Source of the DNA: Variovorax sp. Root473
Lineage (GTDB): Bacteria > Pseudomonadota > Gammaproteobacteria > Burkholderiales > Burkholderiaceae_C
Reading direction: 5' to 3'
NCBI RefSeq assembly: GCF_001426505.1
Contig: NZ_LMEV01000020.1
Span: 239,606-303,605 of the forward strand
DNA length: 64,000 nt
Shown here: positions 33,673 to 44,061 of the stretch, one piece after another
Position numbering within the stretch: position 1 is the first letter of the stretch
Layout: each line of letters starts with the position of its first letter
Translations under genes and position numbers: made by a program
The notes under the pieces: generated by a model
Seen by the model: only the letters and a program-made list of their open reading frames with translations
Database searches by the model: none
What the model was told of the DNA's origin: nothing

Positions 33673-34581
33673 ATGGCAGGCAACACCCACGCGGTTGCCC
33701 CCGGCACGCCGGCCTCGGTGCCTCCCGGCCCCTGGCGCGAGTTCTGGACCGCTTTCTCGGCGAACCGCGGCGCTGTCATCGGCCTCGTCACCATCGTCGT
33801 GCTGCTGCTGGTGGCGCTGTTCGCGCCGTGGATCGCGCCGCATGCGCCGAACGAGACCAACGCCGCGGCCTTCCTCAAGCCACCGGCCTGGCAGGAGGGC
33901 GGCTCGTGGCAGTACGTGCTGGGCACGGACGCCATCGGGCGCGACATCCTGTCGCGGCTCATGCACGGCGCGCGGCTGTCGCTGTCGATCGGCGTCGCCG
34001 TGGTGGCGCTGTCGGTGGTGGTGGGCGTGGTGCTCGGGCTCGTCGCCGGCTTCTTCCGCGGCGCGCTGGAGATCGCGATCATGCGGATGATGGACATCAT
34101 CCTCACGATGCCCAGCCTGCTGATGGCCATCGTGATCGTCGCGATCCTCGGGCCGGGGCTCGTCAACGCCATGCTCGCGGTGGCCATCGTCGTGCTGCCG
34201 CACTACGTGCGCATCACGCGCGCCACCGTCATCGCCGAGGTCTCGCGCGACTACGTGACCGCTGCGCGCGTGAGCGGCGCCGGCACGCTGCGCCTGATGT
34301 TCCGCGAGGTGCTGCCCAACTGCTCGGCACCGCTGATCGTGCAGGCCTCGTTGGGCGTCTCGACCGCCATCCTCGATGCGGCGGCGCTCGGCTTCATCGG
34401 CCTGGGCGCGCAGCCGCCGTCGCCCGAGTGGGGAACCATGCTGGCCGACGCGCGCGAGTTCGTGCTGCGCGCGTGGTGGGTCGTCACCTTTCCGGGCCTT
34501 GCGATTCTTGCGGCGGTGCTGGCGTTCAACCTGCTGGGCGACGGGCTGCGCGATGCGCTCGATCCCAAGCTCAAGCGCTGA
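33673..34581 (+). CDS. dppC: Peptide ABC transporter permease (DppC-like)
   Basis: A 302-residue permease that pairs with the DppB-like subunit. After a cytoplasmic head (FWTAFSANRGAVIGL is the first membrane approach), the signature LGTDAIGRDILSRLMHGAR marks the OppC/DppC N-terminal domain, and SRDYVTAARVSGAG is the ATPase-docking loop. The C-terminus ends with LLGDGLRDALDPK, typical for the family. Gap to the ATPase gene is 17 bases with a good ribosome-binding site. Confidence 0.92.
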   Translation: MAGNTHAVAPGTPASVPPGPWREFWTAFSANRGAVIGLVTIVVLLLVALFAPWIAPHAPNETNAAAFLKPPAWQEGGSWQYVLGTDAIGRDILSRLMHGARLSLSIGVAVVALSVVVGVVLGLVAGFFRGALEIAIMRMMDIILTMPSLLMAIVIVAILGPGLVNAMLAVAIVVLPHYVRITRATVIAEVSRDYVTAARVSGAGTLRLMFREVLPNCSAPLIVQASLGVSTAILDAAALGFIGLGAQPPSPEWGTMLADAREFVLRAWWVVTFPGLAILAAVLAFNLLGDGLRDALDPKLKR

Positions 34582-34598
34582 AGCAAAGGAGAGAAACG

Positions 34599-35620
<1,022 letters not shown>

Positions 35621-35624
<4 letters not shown>

Positions 35625-36643
35625 GCGATGCACCGTCACCGGAGATCGTTGCCGAGGCGCGCAACCTGCAGCGCACCTACGCCGTGCGGCGCGGGCTGTT
35701 CCGCGCACCGGCGCAGCTGCGCGCCGTGGGCGACATCTCGTTCCGCCTCGAACGTGGGCGTACGCTGGCGGTGGTGGGCGAGTCGGGCTGCGGCAAGTCG
35801 ACGCTCGCGCGCATGGTCGCGCTGATCGAAAAGCCCACCGCCGGGCAGCTGACGTTGATCGGCGCCGATGCCGTGAGCCCGCCGCATGAACGCAAGCGCG
35901 AGCTGCGCCAGGCCGTGCAGCTGGTGTTCCAGAACCCGTACGGTTCGCTCAATCCGCGCAAGAAGATCTCGGCGGTGCTCGAAGACCCGCTGGCCATCAA
36001 CACCTCGTTGAGCAAGCCCGAGCGCGCCGAGCGCGCGCGCGAGATGCTCGCCCGCGTCGGCCTGCGCCCCGAGCACGCCAACCGCTACCCGCACATGTTC
36101 TCGGGCGGCCAGCGCCAGCGCATCGCCATTGCGCGCGCGCTCATGCTGTCGCCGCGCCTGCTGGTGGCCGACGAGCCGGTGTCGGCACTCGACGTGTCGA
36201 TCCAGGCCCAGGTGCTGAACCTGCTGGCCGACCTGCAGGCCGAGCTGGGGCTGGCCTATCTCTTCATCTCGCACGACCTCGGCGTGGTACGTCACATTGC
36301 GCACGACGTGCTCGTGATGTACCTGGGCCATGCGGTGGAGCACGGGCCCAAGTCGCGCATCTTCACGCGGCCGCTGCATCCGTACACGCAGGCGCTGCTG
36401 GCCTCGACGCCGGGTCTGAGCAGCCAGCGCATCGTGCTCAAGGGCGAGCTGCCGTCGCCGCTGAACCCGCCTTCGGGCTGCGTCTTCAGCACGCGCTGCC
36501 CGCATGTGCAACCGCGCTGTCGCGAGGAGCGCCCCGCGCTGCGCGCGCTCGACGAACGGCTGGTGGCCTGCCACTACGCCGAGCAGTTTCTCGATGGCGC
36601 GCCGGCCGTGCGCGCCGATGGTCCCGTGCTCGCCGCGTCCTGA
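35621..36643 (+). CDS. dppF: Peptide ABC transporter ATPase (DppF-like)
   Basis: A 340-residue second ATPase of the transporter, with Walker A GESGCGKST, signature FSGGQRQRI and Walker B LLVADEPVSALD. The C-terminal oligo_HPY region has CVFSTRCPHVQPRCREE. The heterodimer with DppD powers import. Start and stop fit the ATGA-coupled arrangement with dppD; the binding-protein gene follows after 39 bases with CGAGGAG before its ATG. Confidence 0.93.
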
Positions 36644-36682
36644 GGCGCGGCGAATTTTTCAACCCTGTCTCGAGGAGTCCCC

Positions 36683-38314
36683 ATGAAGACCCAGTCCTCC
36701 GTTTCGCGCCGCTCACAAAAGCTGGCGCTCCTGGCACCAGCAGCGCTCACGGCCCTTACCCTGGCCTGCGGCGCCGTGTCAGCCAAGACGCTGGTGTACT
36801 GCTCCGAAGGAAGCCCGGAAAACTTCTACCCGGGCATGAACACCACCGGCACGTCCTTCGACGTGACCACGCAGGTCTACAACACCATCGTCGAGTTCGA
36901 GCGCGGCGGCACCAAGGTGATGCCGGGCCTCGCTGAAAAATGGGACATCTCGGCCGACGGCACGGTCTACACCTTCCACCTGCGCAAGGGCGTGAAGTGG
37001 CACACCACGAGCAAGAGCTTCAAGCCCACGCGCGACTTCAACGCCGACGACTTCATCTTCATGCTCGAACGCCAGTGGAAGGAGAGCGATCCCTTCTTCA
37101 AGGTCACGAGCCAGAACCACTCCTACTTCAACGACATGGGCATGCCCAAGCTGCTGAAGTCGGTGGACCGCATCGACGACCACACGGTGAAGATCACGCT
37201 CAACCAGGCCGAGGCGCCGTTCCTCGCCAATCTGGCGATGCAGTACGCGGGCATCCAGTCGAAAGAGTACGCGATTGCAATGCTCAAGGCCGGCACGCCC
37301 GAGAAGGTCGACCAGGACCCGATCGGCACCGGCCCGTTCTACCTGGTGCAGTACCAGAAGGACGCGATCATCCGCTTCAAGGCGTTCCCGCAGTACTGGG
37401 GCGGCAAGGCCAAGATCGACGACCTCGTGTTCGCGATCACGCCCGATGCCTCGGTGCGCTGGGCCAAGCTGCAAAAGGGCGAGTGCCATGTCATGCCGTA
37501 CCCGAACCCGGCCGACCTCGACGCGATCCGCAAGGACCCGAACGTGCAGGTGCTGGAGCAGCCGGGCCTGAACGTGGGGTACCTCTCGTACAACACGACC
37601 AAGAAGCCCTTCGACGACGTGCGCGTGCGCAAGGCCATCAACATGGCGATCAACAAGAAGGCCATCATCGACGGCGTGTACCTCACGACCGGCGTGGCCG
37701 CGAAGAACCCGATCCCGCCCACGCTGTGGTCCTACAACGATGCCGTGAAGGACGACCCGTACGACCCGGAGGCCGCGAAGAAGCTGCTGGCGCAAGCCGG
37801 CTTCCCCGACGGCTTCAGCACCGACCTGTGGGCCATGCCGGTGCAGCGCCCGTACAACCCGAACGCCAAGCGCATCGCCGAGCTGATGCAGGCCGACCTC
37901 GCCAAGATCAACGTCAAGGCCGAGATCAAGAGCTTCGAATGGGGCGAGTACCGCAAGCGCCTGCAGGCTGGCGAGCACCAGATGGGCATGCTGGGCTGGA
38001 CCGGCGACAACGGCGACCCGGACAACTTCCTCTACACGCTGCTGGGCTGCGCCTCGGCCAAGTCGGCCAGCGGCAGCAACATCTCGAAGTTCTGCTACCA
38101 GCCCTACGAAGACCTCGTGGTGAAAGCCAAGAGTGCGACCAAGCAGTCGGAGCGCGACGCGCTCTACAAGAAGGCGCAGGTCATCTTCAAGGAGCAGGCG
38201 CCGTGGTTCACCATCGCGCACGCGGTGCAGCTGAAGCCGGTGCGCAAGGAGGTGATCGACTTCAAGCTGAGCCCCTTCGGTCGCCATACGTTCTACGGCG
38301 TGGATATCAAGTAA
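36683..38314 (+). CDS. dppA: Peptide-binding periplasmic protein (DppA-like)
   Basis: A 543-residue family 5 substrate-binding protein. The signal peptide (RRSQKLALLAPAALTALTLA) ends near AVSAKTLVYCSEG, the typical start of mature DppA-like proteins, whose YCSEGSPENF stretch is well conserved. WDISADGTVYTFHLRKGVKWH and DPIGTGPFYLVQYQKD are further family blocks. It delivers dipeptides (or, in some relatives, heme precursors) to the permease pair. In E. coli the binding protein is first in the operon; here it is last, so its expression may depend on an extra promoter or on transcript processing. Confidence 0.93.
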   Translation: MKTQSSVSRRSQKLALLAPAALTALTLACGAVSAKTLVYCSEGSPENFYPGMNTTGTSFDVTTQVYNTIVEFERGGTKVMPGLAEKWDISADGTVYTFHLRKGVKWHTTSKSFKPTRDFNADDFIFMLERQWKESDPFFKVTSQNHSYFNDMGMPKLLKSVDRIDDHTVKITLNQAEAPFLANLAMQYAGIQSKEYAIAMLKAGTPEKVDQDPIGTGPFYLVQYQKDAIIRFKAFPQYWGGKAKIDDLVFAITPDASVRWAKLQKGECHVMPYPNPADLDAIRKDPNVQVLEQPGLNVGYLSYNTTKKPFDDVRVRKAINMAINKKAIIDGVYLTTGVAAKNPIPPTLWSYNDAVKDDPYDPEAAKKLLAQAGFPDGFSTDLWAMPVQRPYNPNAKRIAELMQADLAKINVKAEIKSFEWGEYRKRLQAGEHQMGMLGWTGDNGDPDNFLYTLLGCASAKSASGSNISKFCYQPYEDLVVKAKSATKQSERDALYKKAQVIFKEQAPWFTIAHAVQLKPVRKEVIDFKLSPFGRHTFYGVDIK

Positions 38315-38315
38315 A

Positions 38316-38410
38316 CCCCCAGGCTTCGCGCACTTCGTGTCGCTACGCCAACCCCCTTGCAGGGGGCAACACCTGGGGCCCGGCGAAGCCGGTTCCGCGG
38401 TGTTTCTGGA
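38316..38410 (+). repeat. Intergenic hairpin-rich repeat element
   Basis: This 95-base segment after dppA has three nested or consecutive inverted repeats: CCCCAGG with CCTGGGG (38317-38378), CCCCC-TTGCA-GGGGG inside it (38352-38366) and CCGG-CGAAG-CCGG (38380-38392). The sequence type, including the TTCCGCGGTGTTTCTGGA end, is one I remember as recurring between genes in Variovorax/Acidovorax genomes. It may act as a transcript terminator or stabiliser for the transporter mRNA. Confidence 0.55.
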
Positions 38411-38427
38411 ATAGAGAAAGTCTTGTT

Positions 38428-39213
38428 TTGAGTTCTGTTGTGTTGTCCACGTCCATCGCCATCGTCGCGGCCATGCACGAGGAGCTCAGTGCGCTCCTCG
38501 CGCGCATGCCCGACGAGCAGCGCGTGCGCGTGGCCGGCCGCGACTTCTGGGTCGGCCACCTGCAGGGCCAGCCCGTGGTCGCGGTGCTGTCGCGCATCGG
38601 CAAGGTCGCGGCGGCGGTCACGGCCACGGTGCTGCTCGAACGCTTCGGCGTGCGGGCGATCGTGTTCACGGGCGTGGCGGGCGGACTCGCGCCGGGCGTG
38701 AACGTCGGCGACGTGGTCGTGGCGACCGAGTTGCTGCAGCACGACATGGACGCCTCGCCGATCTTTCCGAAGTACGAGGTGCCGCTGATGGGGCGTTCGC
38801 GCTTCGCGGTCGATGCGGCCATTGGCGATGCGCTGGCAGCGGTGGCTGAAGGCACGCTGCGCGATCCGGTGGGCCTGGTGGGGCAGAAGGCGGTCGATGA
38901 GTTCCATCTGCGTTCACCGAAGGTGCACCGCGGCCTGTTGATCAGCGGCGATCGTTTCGTGTCGACCACCGCGGAGAGTGAGGCCCTGCAGCGTTCGTTG
39001 CCCGATGCACTCGCGGTCGAGATGGAAGGCGCGGCGATGGCGCAGGCCTGCCACGACTACGGCATGCCCTTTGCGGCGCTGCGGACCATTTCGGACCGTG
39101 CCGACGATGCCGCGCACGGCGACTTCACGCGCTTCGTGGCGGAGGTGGCGAGCCGCTACAGCCTGGCGCTCGTCGACGCCTGGCTCGCCTCCCTGCCGCG
39201 CGACGCAGCCTGA
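38428..39213 (+). CDS. mtnN: 5'-methylthioadenosine / S-adenosylhomocysteine nucleosidase
   Basis: A 261-residue nucleoside phosphorylase-superfamily enzyme that cleaves MTA and SAH to adenine plus the thioribose product, recycling SAM by-products. Diagnostic parts are SIAIVAAMHEEL, RIGKVAAAVTAT, VFTGVAGGLAPGVNVGDVV, AVEMEGAAMAQAC and the catalytic aspartate in ISDRADD. The only nearby ATG (38473) would delete the first beta strand, so I use TTG 38428, which has GAGAAAG about 8 bases upstream; GTG 38440 is the alternative. It is slightly longer than E. coli MtnN (about 232). It is convergent with the DUF1275 gene. Confidence 0.85.
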   Translation: MSSVVLSTSIAIVAAMHEELSALLARMPDEQRVRVAGRDFWVGHLQGQPVVAVLSRIGKVAAAVTATVLLERFGVRAIVFTGVAGGLAPGVNVGDVVVATELLQHDMDASPIFPKYEVPLMGRSRFAVDAAIGDALAAVAEGTLRDPVGLVGQKAVDEFHLRSPKVHRGLLISGDRFVSTTAESEALQRSLPDALAVEMEGAAMAQACHDYGMPFAALRTISDRADDAAHGDFTRFVAEVASRYSLALVDAWLASLPRDAA

Positions 39214-39222
39214 AGAAGCTGC

Positions 39223-39975
39223 CTACGGTGCGAGTCGGCGCAGCTGCGGCAGGTCGCGCAACAGCGGCGGAATCGAGAGTGCCAGCAACAGCGCGGCCAG
39301 CGGCACGACGCAGATGAAGCCCACGTGCTTGAAGCCCAGCGCGCCCACCGCGCCCCCGAGCACGAACATGCCGACCAGCCCGCCGCAGCGGCGCAGCCGG
39401 CTGCGGTCGTGGCGCACCGGCAGCGGCGTGGACGGCGCGCGCCGGTTCCAGTAGAGCATCTTGCCCAGCTCGATCCCCACGTCGGTGATGTTGCCGGTCA
39501 TGTGGGTGGTGCGCGTGCTGCCGCCGGAGGTTTTCGACGCCACGGCATTCTGCAGGCCCATGATGAACGAGAGCAGCAGCACCGTGAGCGGCACCGCGAA
39601 CGGCGTGGCCCAGGTCAGCGTGATGGCGCCGGCGAGCCCGAACGGGAACATCAGCGCGGCCTCCAGCAGCAGCGGCAGCGCGTACACGCCATGCAGCCGG
39701 TGCTGCCGCGCCCAGTTCACCAGCACCGCGCAGACCGCGGCGCCGCTCACGAACGCCAGGATCGCGCCCAGCGCGTTCAGCAGCAGCGTGAGGTTGCCCA
39801 GCACCATGCCGTCCGCCAGCTGCGAGGCGAAGCCGGTCATGTGCGAGGTATACATGTGCAGCACGAGGAAGCCGCCTGCATTGACGGCGCCGGCATTGAA
39901 GGCCAGCAGCAAGCCGAGCGCGGTGTTCGTCGACGGCGCTCGGTGGCGATTGGTGAGGAAACGAAGTCTGCGCAC
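39223..39975 (-). CDS. DUF1275 (YoaK-like) membrane protein
   Basis: A 250-residue inner-membrane protein with about six hydrophobic segments. The family motifs are the N-terminal LLLAFNAGAVNAGGFLVL, the YTSHMTGFASQLADG pair region and the central GLQNAVASKTSGG followed by TTHMTGNITDVG. These proteins are widespread but functionally unassigned. A cytoplasmic basic loop (PVRHDRSRLRR) lies at about 188-198. It ends 10 bases from the mtnN stop and is 56 bases upstream of corA's stop on the same strand. Confidence 0.88.
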   Translation of the reverse strand: MRRLRFLTNRHRAPSTNTALGLLLAFNAGAVNAGGFLVLHMYTSHMTGFASQLADGMVLGNLTLLLNALGAILAFVSGAAVCAVLVNWARQHRLHGVYALPLLLEAALMFPFGLAGAITLTWATPFAVPLTVLLLSFIMGLQNAVASKTSGGSTRTTHMTGNITDVGIELGKMLYWNRRAPSTPLPVRHDRSRLRRCGGLVGMFVLGGAVGALGFKHVGFICVVPLAALLLALSIPPLLRDLPQLRRLAP

Positions 39976-40031
39976 GGGGCTCTCCAGGTCAGCTGCCTGC
40001 CGGCAGCCACTCTAGCACCCAGTGTGAAGAA

Positions 40032-41018
40032 CTACTTGAGCCAGCCGCGCCGGCGGAAGTACCACATCGGCACCAGCGCACTGGCGGCCATCAGCGCGAT
40101 GGCGTAGGGGTAGCCCATGGCCCAGTCGAGCTCGGGCATGAACTTGAAGTTCATGCCGTAGATGCTCGCGATCAGCGTGGGCGGCAGCAGCGCCACGCTG
40201 GCCACCGAGAAGATCTTGATGGTCTTGTTCTGGTTGATGTTGATGAAACCGACGGTCGCATCCATCAGGAAGTTGATCTTGTCGAAGAGGAAGGCCGTGT
40301 GGTTGTCCAGCGATTCGATGTCGCGCAGGATCTGCCGCGCTTCTTCGAACTGCTCGGCGTTGAGCATCTTGCTGCGCATCATGAAGCTCACGGCACGGCG
40401 CGTGTCCATCACGTTGCGGCGGATGCGGCCATTCAAGTCTTCCTGCCGCGCGATGGCGCCCAGCACCTCGCCGGCCAGCTCGTCGCTGACGTTGCCCGAC
40501 AGCACTTTCTTGCCGGCCACTTCGAGTTCGTCGTAGATGTTCTCCAGCGTGTCGGCCGAGTATTCGGCGTCGGCGTCGAAGAGCTTGAGCATCACTTCCT
40601 TCGCGTCTTCGATCAGCCCCGGCGCGCGGCGTGCGCGCATGCGCAGCAGGCGGAACACGGGCACGTCTTCGTCGTGGATCGAGAACAGCACGCCGCGGCT
40701 GCGCAAATCGGTGTTGTGCTGGTTGAGGATGAAGGCGACGCGCACGGTGCGCGGGTCTTCGTCGTCGTCGATCAGGAAGTCGGAGCGGATGTGCAGTTCG
40801 CCGTTGTCTTCCTCGTAGAAGCGGGCCGACTCCTCGATGTCCTCGTCCATCGCGTCTTCGGGAATCGAGAGGCCGTAGTACTGCTTGATCCAGCGCTTTT
40901 CCTCGAGCGTGGGCGATTCGAGGTCGACCCAGATCGGCTGGAACTTGGAGAGCTCTTCGAGCGACTCGATCTCTTCCTGGACGAGGCGGCCGTTGGCGAG
41001 CGTAAAGATATTGAGCAT
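40032..41018 (-). CDS. corA: Magnesium/cobalt transporter CorA
   Basis: A 328-residue CorA-family channel. The long soluble, acidic N-terminal domain (about 1-265) precedes two C-terminal membrane segments with the selectivity motif YGMNFKFMPELDW at their periplasmic junction. The C-terminus is short and basic. It forms a homopentameric Mg2+ channel gated by cytoplasmic Mg2+. It stands alone. The 225-base gap to the divergent helicase gene holds both promoters, not resolved here. Confidence 0.94.
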   Translation of the reverse strand: MLNIFTLANGRLVQEEIESLEELSKFQPIWVDLESPTLEEKRWIKQYYGLSIPEDAMDEDIEESARFYEEDNGELHIRSDFLIDDDEDPRTVRVAFILNQHNTDLRSRGVLFSIHDEDVPVFRLLRMRARRAPGLIEDAKEVMLKLFDADAEYSADTLENIYDELEVAGKKVLSGNVSDELAGEVLGAIARQEDLNGRIRRNVMDTRRAVSFMMRSKMLNAEQFEEARQILRDIESLDNHTAFLFDKINFLMDATVGFININQNKTIKIFSVASVALLPPTLIASIYGMNFKFMPELDWAMGYPYAIALMAASALVPMWYFRRRGWLK

Positions 41019-41243
41019 GGGCTCACTCCCGGGAATGACTGAACGATGGGCGAGGGAGGGGCGCTTTCAATTCCCGCGGACCCGGCGTCAGTACATCACG
41101 CGCGGCGTCGCAAGGGAGTTGAAAGCTGCCGAGACGGGGCGGTTTCCATGGGGAGTCTCCGGTTGCAGCGAGGCGCGATTATGTCACCGGCCATTGGGCG
41201 GCAAGGCACTCGGACTGGACGGACATACAGTAAAGTCGTGCCC

Positions 41244-43361
41244 ATGCAGACCGCTGCGCCCCCCGCAATTTCCACCGCACCGAAGACTCAGGCCGAACGC
41301 CTGGCCGCAGCGCTCGCCGCGCTCAACGACGACCAGCGCGCGGCGGTCGAGCACGGCGTGGGCGCGACGGTCGGCGAAGACCACCGGCCGCTGCTCGTGA
41401 TCGCCGGCGCCGGTTCGGGCAAGACCAGCACGCTGGCGCACCGCGTGGCGCACCTGATCGCGGGCGGGGTCGATCCGCAGCGGCTGCTGCTGCTCACCTT
41501 CTCGCGCCGCGCCGCGCAGGAAATGGAGCGCCGCGCGGGCCAGGTGCTGGCGCGCGTGCTGGGCCTGAAGTCGGAGCGGCCGCCCGCGCTGCCGTGGGCC
41601 GGCACCTTCCACGGCATCGGCGCGCGGCTGCTGCGCGAATACGCCGCGCAGATCGGGCTCGACGAAAACTTCACCATTCACGACCGCGGCGACGCCGAAG
41701 ACCTCATGGGGCTGGTGCGGCATGAGCTGGGCCTGTCGTCCACGGTCAACCGCTTTCCGCGCAAGGGCACCTGCCTGTCGATCTACTCGCGCTGCGTGAA
41801 CACGCGCGCGCCCCTGGCCGTCGTGCTGAAGGACAGCTTTCCCTGGTGCGCCGAGTGGGAGGCCCCGCTCAAGACGCTGTTCGGCGCCTACGTCGAAGCC
41901 AAGCAGCAGCAGAACGTGCTCGACTACGACGACCTGCTGCTCTACTGGGCCGAAATGGTCGCGGAGCCCGCGCTGGCCGCGCACGTCGGCGCGCGCTTCG
42001 ACCATGTGCTGGTCGACGAGTACCAGGACACCAACCTGCTGCAGGCCGAGATCCTGCGCGCGATGAAGCCCGACGGGCGCGGCGTGACGGTGGTGGGCGA
42101 CGACGCACAGTCGATCTATTCGTTCCGCGGCGCCACGGTGCGCAACATCCTCGACTTTCCGTCGCAGTTCTCGCAAGAGGCGCGCATCGTCACGCTGGAG
42201 CGCAACTACCGCTCGACGCAGCCGATCCTCGACGTGTCGAACCGTGTCATCGCGCAGGCCGCCGAGCGGCACGCCAAGACGCTGTGGACCGACAAGCCCT
42301 CGGCCGGCAAGCCGGTGCTGGTGCTCGTGCCCGACGAGGCCGGGCAGGCCCGCTGGGTGGCCGACAAGATCCTGGCGCACCGCGAGGGCGGGCTGGCGCT
42401 GAAGTCGCAGGCGGTGCTGTTTCGCACCTCGTCGCACAGCGCGGCGCTCGAACTGGAACTGGCGCGGCGCAACATCCCGTTCGTGAAGTTCGGCGGGCTC
42501 AAGTTCCTCGAGGCCTCGCACGTGAAGGACCTGCTCGCCGTGCTGCGTTTCGCGCAGAACCCGCGCGGGCGCATGGCAGGCTTTCGCGTCACACAGCTCA
42601 TTCCCGGTGTGGGGCCGGCCACCGGCACGCGCCTGCTCGACGCGATGGACCAGGCGGTCGACCCGGTCGCGGCCGTGCGCGACTTCGTGCCGCCCTCCGC
42701 AGCGCGTGAACAGTGGGCCGACTTCGCCCAGGCCTACGCCGCCTTGCGCGCGCCGTCGCTGCAGTGGCCGGCCGACGTCGAGGTGGCCATGCAGTGGTAC
42801 CAGCCGCACCTGGAGCGGCTGTACGAAGACACCTCGGGCGTGCGCCGCGCCGACGTCGAACAGCTGGCGCGGCTCGCGGGTGGCTACGGCTCGCGCGAAC
42901 GCTTCCTCACTGAACTCACGCTCGATCCGCCCGAAGCCACGAGCGACCGACCCGGCCCGCCGCTGCTCGACGAGGACTATCTGATCCTGTCGACCATCCA
43001 TTCCGCCAAGGGCCAGGAGTGGAACTCGGTGCACGTGATCAACGTGGTCGACGGCTGCATGCCGGCCGACGTGGCGCAGGGCGCGCACGAACTGGAAGAG
43101 GAACGGCGCCTGCTCTACGTGGCGATGACGCGGGCCCGCGACCACCTGCATCTGGTGATGCCGCAGCGCTTCCACATCACCCAGCAGGCAGCGCGCGGAG
43201 ATCGGCATCTGTACGCCAACCGCACCCGTTTCATCACGGAGGCGGACCTGGCGGGCTTCGAGCTGCAGACCTGGCCGCCGCCCCCGGTCCTGCCGCCCGC
43301 CGTGCCGCCACCGGCCGCGGTGATCGACCTGCGCAACCGCATGCGCGCGGCCTGGCGCTGA
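41244..43361 (+). CDS. UvrD/Rep-family ATP-dependent DNA helicase
   Basis: A 705-residue superfamily 1A helicase. Motifs in order: Q-motif NDDQRAAV, Walker A AGAGSGKTS, motif Ia TFSRRAAQEM, DEYQDTN (motif II), GDDAQSIYSFRGA (motif III), LERNYRS (motif IV), STIHSAKGQEW (motif V) and VAMTRARDHLHLV (motif VI). It unwinds DNA in repair or restart. It is close to UvrD in length but the C-terminus lacks the usual extended Tudor-like tail, ending in a proline-rich stretch. ATG 41244 is preferred because earlier in-frame codons have atypical composition. It lies where I would expect rpoN, upstream of hpf. Confidence 0.9.
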   Translation: MQTAAPPAISTAPKTQAERLAAALAALNDDQRAAVEHGVGATVGEDHRPLLVIAGAGSGKTSTLAHRVAHLIAGGVDPQRLLLLTFSRRAAQEMERRAGQVLARVLGLKSERPPALPWAGTFHGIGARLLREYAAQIGLDENFTIHDRGDAEDLMGLVRHELGLSSTVNRFPRKGTCLSIYSRCVNTRAPLAVVLKDSFPWCAEWEAPLKTLFGAYVEAKQQQNVLDYDDLLLYWAEMVAEPALAAHVGARFDHVLVDEYQDTNLLQAEILRAMKPDGRGVTVVGDDAQSIYSFRGATVRNILDFPSQFSQEARIVTLERNYRSTQPILDVSNRVIAQAAERHAKTLWTDKPSAGKPVLVLVPDEAGQARWVADKILAHREGGLALKSQAVLFRTSSHSAALELELARRNIPFVKFGGLKFLEASHVKDLLAVLRFAQNPRGRMAGFRVTQLIPGVGPATGTRLLDAMDQAVDPVAAVRDFVPPSAAREQWADFAQAYAALRAPSLQWPADVEVAMQWYQPHLERLYEDTSGVRRADVEQLARLAGGYGSRERFLTELTLDPPEATSDRPGPPLLDEDYLILSTIHSAKGQEWNSVHVINVVDGCMPADVAQGAHELEEERRLLYVAMTRARDHLHLVMPQRFHITQQAARGDRHLYANRTRFITEADLAGFELQTWPPPPVLPPAVPPPAAVIDLRNRMRAAWR

Positions 43362-43679
43362 ACGGGCCGGCCCTTCGGGCGGGAGGGTCACTGCACGCGG
43401 CGCATCGAAACACTTGCTTCCAATGTGCCGCAACTGCATGCCACTGCACGTGCGTAGCTATGGAATCAATAGCGGATTAGGGCACGCCATTCACCTCTGC
43501 GTCATTCGGGCAAGCCCCCGTATTGCAATACCGTGACAGCTTGGGCATAGTGAATCCGACCGCCCCCTTTCCTCATCTCTCTTTCTTCTCTTCCCGTTCT
43601 CCCCACACCTGTTTCGCCGGCCACACTTCATCCTGGAGCGCGGTCATTTCCCCAACCGTCAATTCTCAGGAGGTCATTC
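43362..43679. other. Intergenic region upstream of hpf
   Basis: These 318 bases contain no supportable gene. They hold the second GCTAT-N7-ATAGC element (43457-43473). A plausible promoter, TTGCAA (43523-43528) and CATAGT (43546-43551) with a 17-base spacer, is followed by a pyrimidine-rich leader and an AGGAGG site just before the hpf ATG at 43680. The promoter is a pattern match only. Confidence 0.4.
43457..43473. repeat. Palindromic intergenic element GCTAT-N7-ATAGC, copy 2
   Basis: The arms and loop length are identical to the element at 27276-27292, with a different loop sequence. Both copies are intergenic and lie in relatively A+T-rich pockets. Confidence 0.45.
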
Positions 43680-44009
43680 ATGAATTTGACGATCAGCGGT
43701 CATCACCTCGACGTCACACCTGCCTTGCGCACCTACGTCACGAGCAAGCTGGACCGGATCACGCGACATTTCGACCAGGTGGTCGATGTCAAGGTGATCC
43801 TCACGGTGGAAAAGCAGAAGGAAAAGGAACGCCGCCAAAGGGCGGAGTGCAACATTCACGTCAAGGGCAATGACATGTTCGCGGAATCGAGCCACGCTGA
43901 TCTGTACGCCGCGGTCGATGAACTGGTCGACAAGCTCGACCGCCAGGTGGTCCGCCACAAGGACCGCCTGCAAGACCACCATCACGTAGCGCCCAAGCGC
44001 GTGATGTAA
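43680..44009 (+). CDS. hpf: Ribosome hibernation promoting factor (short form)
   Basis: A 109-residue HPF/YfiA-family protein (MNLTISGHHLDVTPALRTYV, then DQVVDVKVILTVEKQKEKERRQRAECNIHVKG, shown here as two conserved blocks). It binds the 30S decoding centre in stationary phase and promotes 100S dimer formation. An AGGAGG site precedes the ATG. It leads the hpf-ptsN-hprK group and has its own strong terminator. Confidence 0.93.
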   Translation: MNLTISGHHLDVTPALRTYVTSKLDRITRHFDQVVDVKVILTVEKQKEKERRQRAECNIHVKGNDMFAESSHADLYAAVDELVDKLDRQVVRHKDRLQDHHHVAPKRVM

Positions 44010-44036
44010 ACGCCGGGCCGCGCGCCCCGCATCCCA

Positions 44037-44061
44037 GGCCGCCTTCGGGCGGCCTTTTGTT
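44037..44061 (+). terminator. Intrinsic terminator of hpf
   Basis: The arms GGCCGCC and GGCGGCC enclose the stable TTCG tetraloop and are followed by TTTTGTTTG. Confidence 0.9.
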
